Shown here in pieces: positions 13,959 to 18,490 of a stretch of DNA of 18,490 nucleotides. The position numbers and the translations under genes were made by a program. The notes under the pieces are model-generated. The model had not been told where the DNA came from, did no database searches, and saw only the letters and a list, made by a program, of their open reading frames with translations. The stretch is from CAZBGL01 sp964491375 (GTDB lineage: Bacteria > Desulfobacterota > Deferrisomatia > Deferrisomatales > Deferrisomataceae): the NCBI GenBank assembly GCA_964491375.1, contig CAZBGL010000164.1, forward strand, positions 1 to 18,490. Reading direction: 5' to 3'. Position 1 is the first letter of the stretch; the number at the start of each line of letters is the position of its first letter.

Positions 13959-14860
13959 CCGAACAGCCCGCTCGGCCGGATCACCATGATCAGGAAATAG
14001 GCCAGGTACACGAACGTGTACTTGAACGACGTCATGGGCACGTCGGCCATCCAGTCCGAATCCAGCGCGTACGTGAAGAAGTCCCAGATGCCCGGAATCT
14101 CGGTGATCAACCCCACCACCACGCCCGCGGCCAGGGCCCCTGGAACGCTCCCAAACCCGCCCAGGGCCACGATGGTGAAGGCGATCATGGTGAACAGGAG
14201 CCCCACGTACGGGTTGACCGACCAGAAGTTCACGAGGAGCGCCCCGGCCGTGGTCACGGTGGCCCCCCCGATCCCCCAGGCCAGGGCGTTCATCCGCTCG
14301 GTGGGGATGCCCATGTACCTCGCCGCCCGGGCGTTCAGGGCCGTGGCGGTCAGGGCCTTGCCGATGCGCGTCCGGTTGATCAGGAGCCAAACGGCAGCGA
14401 AGGCGATCACCGACAGCACCGCGGCCGCGAGCTTCGTGGCCGGCAGGATCACCCCCATGCCCAGGTCCACGCTGCGACCCACCAGGAACCCGTGGTGCAG
14501 GGCTCGGTCCTCCGAGCCGAAGAGCAGAAGGGCCAGATTGCGCAGGAGCAGCATGAGCCCGAACGTGCCCAGGAGCTGCGCCACCATGGGGCCCCTGAGC
14601 AGATAGCGCACGAAACCCCAGTAGCAGGCCACCCCCAGGGCGTACCCCACGGCCGCGGCCACCGGGAGCGTGAGCAGGGGATCGAGCCCCGTGGCCTGGG
14701 CCGTGAGGAGCCCGGTGTACATACCGAGCATCAGGAACTCGCCGTGGGCGAAGTTCACAATGTCCATCACCCCAAATATGATCGTGAGCCCCAGGGCCAC
14801 CAGGGCCAGGACCATGCCGATGAGGACGCCGGCCACCAGGGAACTGATCAGGATGTCCAT
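13946..14860 (-). CDS. livH: Branched-chain amino acid-type ABC transporter permease LivH
   Basis: A 304-residue inner-membrane permease with about eight hydrophobic segments. It carries LivH signatures: LALVALGLTIIFGVMDIVNF, AHGEFLMLGMY, the coupling segment RTRIGKALTATALNARAARY (R-x-x-x-G...A-x-x-x-N-x-x-A), and TIVALGGFGSVPGALAAG. Start: the ATG at 14860 has GGTGGG about 6 bases upstream; a GTG at 14878 would add six residues and lies close to the intercistronic stem-loop. The gap to livK is 87 bases, the widest within the transporter genes, and is filled by that stem-loop. Confidence 0.95.
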   Translation of the reverse strand: MDILISSLVAGVLIGMVLALVALGLTIIFGVMDIVNFAHGEFLMLGMYTGLLTAQATGLDPLLTLPVAAAVGYALGVACYWGFVRYLLRGPMVAQLLGTFGLMLLLRNLALLLFGSEDRALHHGFLVGRSVDLGMGVILPATKLAAAVLSVIAFAAVWLLINRTRIGKALTATALNARAARYMGIPTERMNALAWGIGGATVTTAGALLVNFWSVNPYVGLLFTMIAFTIVALGGFGSVPGALAAGVVVGLITEIPGIWDFFTYALDSDWMADVPMTSFKYTFVYLAYFLIMVIRPSGLFGWKQ

Positions 14861-14882
14861 GCCGATCCCACCATGCACCTCA

Positions 14883-14929
14883 CCCGTCCCCTTCCCGTGC
14901 TCCCGGTCGGAGCAGGGGAAGGGGACGGG
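14883..14929 (-). other. Long intercistronic stem-loop between livK and livH
   Basis: Arms of 14 perfectly paired bases (CCCGTCCCCTTCCC at 14883-14896 with its complement at 14916-14929), one G-G mismatch, then six more pairs (TGCTCC with GGAGCA) and a five-base loop. It starts 19 bases after the livK stop and ends 22 bases before livH. No T-run follows on the transcribed strand, so it is unlikely to be a strong terminator. It is better placed to block 3' decay of the livK message or attenuate livH, as known for intergenic hairpins in other binding-protein operons. Confidence 0.85.
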
Positions 14930-14947
14930 GGTGTGAATCCGGGGGAA

Positions 14948-16267
14948 TCAGAACCCGGGAAACGGGTAGATCATGTCGGCCGAGGCCAGGTCAAAGGGGT
15001 ACACGATCTCCAGCACGATCTCGCCTTCGGCGTTTTTCTGGTACTGGCCGATCAGGCCCGACCCCAGCACGTTCTGGCCGGGTTCGTCCCCGGACGTGGC
15101 GAACTGGATGCCCGCCCACGGCACCACGAGCTGGTCGCCGGGGATCCGGATGGAGTTGGCCGCGCGCTGGATGTCCTCGGGCCGGGTGGAGCCGGCCGCC
15201 TGGAGCACGTGCCACCACGTCTGGAGGCCCGTGAACGCCCGTGCCGAGGCGCCTCCCAGGTCGTGTCCCGTGCGCTCCTTGTACAGGCGGTTCACCTGCC
15301 CGGCCACCTTTTTCAGTTCCGCAACCTTGGGAAGGAACACGGTCCGGGTCAGAACGCCCACTAGGTCGTCGCCCAGGGCCTTCCGGAACTCGGGCTTCTC
15401 GAAACCGGCGTCCTGGCCCCAGATGATCCTGGGCCGCACCTTCTGGGCCTTGAGGGTCTTCATCATGAGGATCGCGTCCGAGGTGTACGACGCGAACAGC
15501 AGCACGCTCGCGCGCGACGCCTTGAGCGATCGGACCTCGCTCGAAAGGTCGGCCGACTTGGCCGCGTACAGGATGGACTTGCGCAGCTTGAACCCGTACT
15601 CCTTGGCGAACGTCTTGATCAGGTCCGAGACGTGGGAGCCCCACTCGGTCTTCTCGCACGCCGAGGCGATGGTGGCGATCTCGTCCTTCGGCACGGGCGG
15701 CACGCCGCGGACCTTGCCCTCGGTCAGGCCCTTCAGGAGCTCGAACAGATCCTTGGTGAACCACTTGTCGTGGGGTGTGGTCCGCCAGAACCACTTGAAC
15801 CCCCGCCGCGTAAGGGCCGGGGAGGTGGAGGACCCGTTGATCATCGGCACCCCGTACTGCTCGCACACGGCGCTCACCGTCTTCGTGACCGAGCTGTGGT
15901 AGCAGCCGAGGATGCCCACCACCTTTTCGTCGAGGATGAGCTTCTTGGCCAAGTCCGCGCCCAGGGTGGGATTGCCCTCGTGGTCCCGGATGAGGAGCTG
16001 GATCTTGGCGCCGCCCAGGCTGGGGACGCCGGCCACCTTGGCCATCTCCATGTCCAGCTCGGGCATGACGTTGTTGATGATCTCGGCAGCCAGTTCCACC
16101 CCGGCCCGGAGCTCCCTGCCCGCGGCCGCGGCCCCTCCCGTGAGGGGATAGATCACCCCGATCTTGATCACCTTGTCCGCGGCGCGCGCCGGCCCCGGGC
16201 CCGCGCCCAGGACCAGCAGTGCCGACCCCGCAAGGATCAACGCGTTCCAAAGCCTCTTCCTCCTCAT
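14948..16267 (-). CDS. Periplasmic amino-acid-binding protein of a LIV-type ABC transporter
   Basis: A 439-residue Peripla_BP_6-type solute-binding protein. Residues 1-29 are a Sec signal peptide with cleavage likely after ARA (27-29). The mature part opens with VIKIGVIYPLTGGAAAAG, the standard first strand and binding loop. GILGCYHSSVTKTVSAVCEQ followed by PMINGSSTSPALT is the ligand-contacting region around residues 115-150. Length exceeds LivK of E. coli (369), mainly in insertions such as the PELDMEMAKVAGVPSLGG loop, which suggests a ligand other than the classic branched-chain amino acids. The ATG at 16267 follows AAGGAGGA with 5 bases of spacing. It heads the transporter block and lies 51 bases after the DUF1445 gene. 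Confidence 0.93.
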   Translation of the reverse strand: MRRKRLWNALILAGSALLVLGAGPGPARAADKVIKIGVIYPLTGGAAAAGRELRAGVELAAEIINNVMPELDMEMAKVAGVPSLGGAKIQLLIRDHEGNPTLGADLAKKLILDEKVVGILGCYHSSVTKTVSAVCEQYGVPMINGSSTSPALTRRGFKWFWRTTPHDKWFTKDLFELLKGLTEGKVRGVPPVPKDEIATIASACEKTEWGSHVSDLIKTFAKEYGFKLRKSILYAAKSADLSSEVRSLKASRASVLLFASYTSDAILMMKTLKAQKVRPRIIWGQDAGFEKPEFRKALGDDLVGVLTRTVFLPKVAELKKVAGQVNRLYKERTGHDLGGASARAFTGLQTWWHVLQAAGSTRPEDIQRAANSIRIPGDQLVVPWAGIQFATSGDEPGQNVLGSGLIGQYQKNAEGEIVLEIVYPFDLASADMIYPFPGF

Positions 16268-16283
16268 GACGCTCCTCCTTTCC

Positions 16284-16301
16284 GGCGGGGATCGCCCCGC
16301 C
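16284..16301 (-). other. Stem-loop immediately upstream of the livK ribosome site
   Basis: GGCGGGG pairs perfectly with CCCCGCC across a four-base loop. In the mRNA the helix ends directly before GGAAAGGAGG, the ribosome site of the binding-protein gene, and leaves that site single-stranded. A 5' helix of this type can protect the downstream message. Seen directly; role inferred. Confidence 0.6.
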
Positions 16302-16318
16302 CCGTGGGACGTGGATGC

Positions 16319-17110
16319 TCAGGGAAGGGCCGCCAGGTCCCGGTCCTCCAGGTCCGTGACGAACATGTGGCCCGGCGCGTGGGTGATGGCCAGTTCGGGT
16401 CGGAGGTTCCGTAGTGCCACCTGGGGCGTGACCCCGCACGCCCAGAACACCGGCACCTCGCCGGCCCGGATGTCCACCGGGTCCCCGAAATCGGGCCGGG
16501 CGAGGTCCCGTATGCCCAGCTCCTCGGGGCAGCCCACGTGCACGGGCGCGCCATGGACCCCCGGGAACCGCGAGGTGACCTGCACGGCCCGGCTCACCAA
16601 GGGGGCCGGGATGGGCCGCATGGACACCACCAAGTTGCCGCCAAAGGGACCGGCCGGCTCGCACGGCACTCGGGTCACGTACATCGGAACATTCCGACCC
16701 TGTTCCACGTGCCGCACGGGGACCCCGGCTTGCAGCAGGGCGTGTTCAAAAGTGAAGCTGCACCCCAGCAGGAACGTGACGAGGTCGTCCCGCCACAGGT
16801 CCCGAACGTCCTCGCGTTCCTCCACCGTTGTCCCCCGGAACACCCGGTAGCGGGGGCAGTCGGTGCGAACGTCCGCACCCGGGGCGGTGGCAGCCGGCTC
16901 CCACCGGCCCGGGTCGAGCACCTCGAGCACCGGGCAGGGCCCGGGGTTCCGCTGGCAGAACAGGAAAAAGTAGAATGCAAGGTCCTTGGGTAGGATGACC
17001 AGGTTGGCCTGGGTGCGGCCGGGGCACAACCCGGCCGTCGTGCCCCGCCACTTTCCGGCCCGTACGGCATCGCGCAGCGCGCGGGGGGAAGAAAACGCGG
17101 GCAGGGCCAA
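16319..17110 (-). CDS. DUF1445 / YcsI-family putative hydro-lyase
   Basis: A 263-residue protein of the DUF1445 (YcsI, D-glutamate cyclase-like) family. Diagnostic blocks: TTAGLCPGRTQANLVILPKD at about 20-40, FFLFCQRNPGPCPVLEV, PMYVTRVPC, NLVVSMRPIP, HGAPVHVG, and FWACGVTPQVAL then ITHAPGHMFVTD at the end. Mammalian relatives cyclise D-glutamate to 5-oxo-D-proline, and Bacillus ycsI lies among 5-oxoprolinase genes; the bacterial reaction here is not established. The start is read as TTG at 17110, preceded by GAGGAGG with 4 bases of spacing, because no ATG or GTG fits and the residues that follow match the family start. It is the first gene of the LIV cluster. Confidence 0.88.
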   Translation of the reverse strand: MALPAFSSPRALRDAVRAGKWRGTTAGLCPGRTQANLVILPKDLAFYFFLFCQRNPGPCPVLEVLDPGRWEPAATAPGADVRTDCPRYRVFRGTTVEEREDVRDLWRDDLVTFLLGCSFTFEHALLQAGVPVRHVEQGRNVPMYVTRVPCEPAGPFGGNLVVSMRPIPAPLVSRAVQVTSRFPGVHGAPVHVGCPEELGIRDLARPDFGDPVDIRAGEVPVFWACGVTPQVALRNLRPELAITHAPGHMFVTDLEDRDLAALP

Positions 17111-17159
17111 GCCGCCTCCTCGACCACGGAACGGAACACCAAAAAACCACCGAGGTGTA

Positions 17160-17188
17160 CATTTGGCACAGCTGGAGGCTGGTGTCAA
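17160..17188 (-). promoter_or_regulatory. Possible promoter of the DUF1445-liv cluster
   Basis: Reading leftward, a perfect TTGACA (17188-17183) is followed after 17 bases by CAAATG (17165-17160), a poor -10 box. It is about 50 bases upstream of the TTG start. The -35 match is convincing, the -10 is not, so an activator may be needed. Confidence 0.35.
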
Positions 17189-17222
17189 GAAACGGCGTTT
17201 GTCTGCGGGTCCTGGGCGGGCC

Positions 17223-17238
17223 AATCGGTGGTGCGATT
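17223..17238. promoter_or_regulatory. Inverted repeat in the divergent control region
   Basis: AATCG and CGATT flank GTGGTG between the divergent DUF1445 and cupin genes, upstream of the possible liv promoter. Five-base arms are short, so this is only a candidate operator. The rest of 17111-17272 shows nothing else I recognise. Confidence 0.25.
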
Positions 17239-17272
17239 CACGAGGTAAGCAAGAGGGAGGTGTGCAAAAGAG

Positions 17273-17767
17273 ATGAAAATTGTTGACCGGGAGCGGATCC
17301 TGAGCGTCCAGAGAGCGGCACAACAGAGTTCGCGGTTGCGCGCCAACGACAACCTGCACCCCACGCTGGAGGACCCGGTGCAGCGGTTCCTGAACGCGAT
17401 GGAACCCGGTACCTATGTGCGGCCCCACCGGCATGCGGAACCCGGCCACTGGGAACTGTTCCTGGCCCTGGAGGGAAGGGCGGCGGTGCTGGTGTTCGGG
17501 GACAGGGGCGAAGTGCTCGGGCGGGTGGAGATCGGGCCCCGGGGTCCGGTGCGGGCCGTGGAGGTTCCGCCGGGAGTCTGGCACGCGGTGGCGGCTCTCG
17601 AGCCCGGCACGGTGCTGTTCGAGCTCAAACCGGGGCCTTATCGCCCCTTGGCGGACAAAGATTTTGCGCCCTGGGCTCCACCGGAGGGCGACGCCGGTGC
17701 GGCCGAGCTGGAGGCGTGGTACCGAACAGCCCGGCCCGGGCACCGGTGGACCGCGGAAACATCTTGA
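17273..17767 (+). CDS. WbuC-family cupin metalloprotein
   Basis: A 164-residue single-domain cupin of the WbuC type. Cupin motif 1 is PHRHAEPGHWELFLALEGR (about residues 49-67), with two histidines and a glutamate placed to hold a metal ion. Motif 2 is PPGVWHAVAALEPG (about 102-115) with the third histidine. N-terminal RLRANDNLHPTLEDPVQRFL (about 22-41) and C-terminal FELKPGPYRP are WbuC-family features. WbuC genes often lie in O-antigen loci, but this one does not, and the reaction is unknown. The ATG at 17273 has GGGAGG about 12 bases upstream, longer than usual. It is divergent from the liv cluster, and its stop overlaps the -35 box of the tRNA promoter. Confidence 0.85.
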   Translation: MKIVDRERILSVQRAAQQSSRLRANDNLHPTLEDPVQRFLNAMEPGTYVRPHRHAEPGHWELFLALEGRAAVLVFGDRGEVLGRVEIGPRGPVRAVEVPPGVWHAVAALEPGTVLFELKPGPYRPLADKDFAPWAPPEGDAGAAELEAWYRTARPGHRWTAETS

Positions 17768-17793
17768 CCCGGTGAGAAGCAGCTCGTTAGAAT
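17764..17793 (+). promoter_or_regulatory. Promoter of the tandem tRNA-Ser genes
   Basis: TTGACC (17764-17769) and TAGAAT (17788-17793) each match five of six consensus sigma-70 bases and are 18 bases apart. Transcription would begin near 17800, about ten bases before the first tRNA. The -35 box includes the cupin stop codon. Confidence 0.7.
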
Positions 17794-17810
17794 TCAAAAC
17801 TTCGGCGGGC

Positions 17811-17902
<92 letters not shown>

Positions 17903-17920
17903 AACTGCTGTGCGTCCCAC

Positions 17921-18011
<91 letters not shown>

Positions 18012-18040
18012 CACGGTTTTTCTTTTTTGAGGAGTTGGCG

Positions 18041-18490
18041 ATGCGGATGTTCTGGCCGGCGGTGCTGGGTGCGGTCGCCCTGATCGGGGCGGCGGGATGC
18101 TCCAAGCCCAAGGAAGAGATCGCCGAAAAGCCCCAGGCGTCGGCTCCCGAGATGGAGGCGTCCGCATCGCATCAGAAGAGCGAACAGTCCTTGCCGGCCC
18201 ACATGGGAGCTCAGAAACCCACACAGCGCCAGATCGTGGTGCCGGACGACGTGAAGAAAACGTGGAAAGCGGTGGTCTTGGAACTAACCGACCGGGAGGA
18301 AAACAAGAGCCAGGAGATCACGGTGAACATCGGCGAAACCGTGACCGTAGGGGACCTGGAGATCACGGTCCAAAGTTTCCTTCCGGCGTTCACCATGGGC
18401 GGCGGGGTGATCACCTCCAAGTCGAACGACACCGAAAACCCGGCTGCCCGATTGGTGGTCAAGGACAAGGGGCTGGAGGTGTTCTCCGGG
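18041..18490 (+). CDS. DUF2155-domain lipoprotein, C-terminally truncated by the window edge
   Basis: The first 150 codons of an exported lipoprotein. Residues 1-19 are a signal peptide ending in lipobox GAAGC, with C20 as the lipidated cysteine; no Asp at +2 argues against inner-membrane retention. Residues 21-60 are a charged, low-complexity linker. From about residue 65 the DUF2155 domain is clear: VVPDDVKKTWKAVVLEL, TVNIGETVTVGDLEITVQSF, LPAFTMGGGVITSKSND and NPAARLVVKDKGLEVFSG. Family members continue with a Trp-Leu-Phe segment and a conserved His, which lie beyond the edge. Function of the domain is unknown. The ATG at 18041 has GAGGAG (18029-18034) at good spacing. It follows the tRNA genes by 29 bases, so read-through from their promoter is possible. 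Confidence 0.9.
   Translation, partial: MRMFWPAVLGAVALIGAAGCSKPKEEIAEKPQASAPEMEASASHQKSEQSLPAHMGAQKPTQRQIVVPDDVKKTWKAVVLELTDREENKSQEITVNIGETVTVGDLEITVQSFLPAFTMGGGVITSKSNDTENPAARLVVKDKGLEVFSG

Noticed and set aside
18012..18030. Terminator after the tRNA genes
   Set aside because: There is a T-rich tract (18017-18028) but no hairpin before it other than the mature tRNA itself.

Overview
The window is a GC-rich, gene-dense piece of a Gram-negative bacterial chromosome with short intergenic gaps and many stop/start overlaps. The gene content suggests a delta-proteobacterial type lineage (Desulfobacterota or a relative). The pointers are a LIV-type ABC transporter with periplasmic binding protein, a DUF2155 lipoprotein, lysyl-modification genes around EF-P, molybdopterin genes and Sec-type signal peptides. 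The lineage is inferred from gene content only. No mobile element, rRNA or CRISPR array is visible.

Layout. (1) 1-5310, minus strand: epmB-like radical SAM aminomutase, a small conserved hypothetical protein, an mrfA-like helicase overlapping an mrfB-like exonuclease, then the first 65 codons of a possible CBS-domain protein that runs off the left edge. (2) 5328-6883, plus strand: promoter, efp and epmA. With the divergent epmB this is a complete EF-P beta-lysylation set. (3) 7098-9597, plus strand: moeA, mobB and a U32/UbiV-like putative Fe-S protein, joined by GTGA and CTGA overlaps. (4) 9600-9890, minus strand, convergent with the previous gene: a MerP-like heavy-metal-associated (HMA) protein whose reading frame is interrupted by one TGA exactly where the first metal-binding cysteine belongs. 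The frame then completes the domain, and a hairpin of bacterial SECIS type follows the TGA. It looks like an unannotated selenoprotein. (5) 10105-17110, minus strand: one long cluster read right to left: DUF1445 (YcsI-like) protein, livK, livH, livM, livG, livF, a metal-dependent amidohydrolase and a 3-methyladenine DNA glycosylase. livK is bracketed by two strong stem-loops. (6) 17273-18490, plus strand: a WbuC-type cupin, a promoter, tandem tRNA-Ser genes (GCU and GGA) and a DUF2155 lipoprotein cut by the right edge.

How the genes work together: EpmB makes (R)-beta-lysine, EpmA attaches it to the loop lysine of EF-P, and modified EF-P relieves ribosome stalling on proline-rich stretches. 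MoeA and MobB finish and adapt the molybdenum cofactor. MrfA and MrfB are expected to act together in repair of mitomycin-type DNA damage. The LIV cluster imports an amino-acid-like substrate that the DUF1445 protein and the amidohydrolase may process; the substrate is unknown. The most interesting object is the candidate HMA selenoprotein at 9600-9890, which a standard gene caller would miss or truncate.
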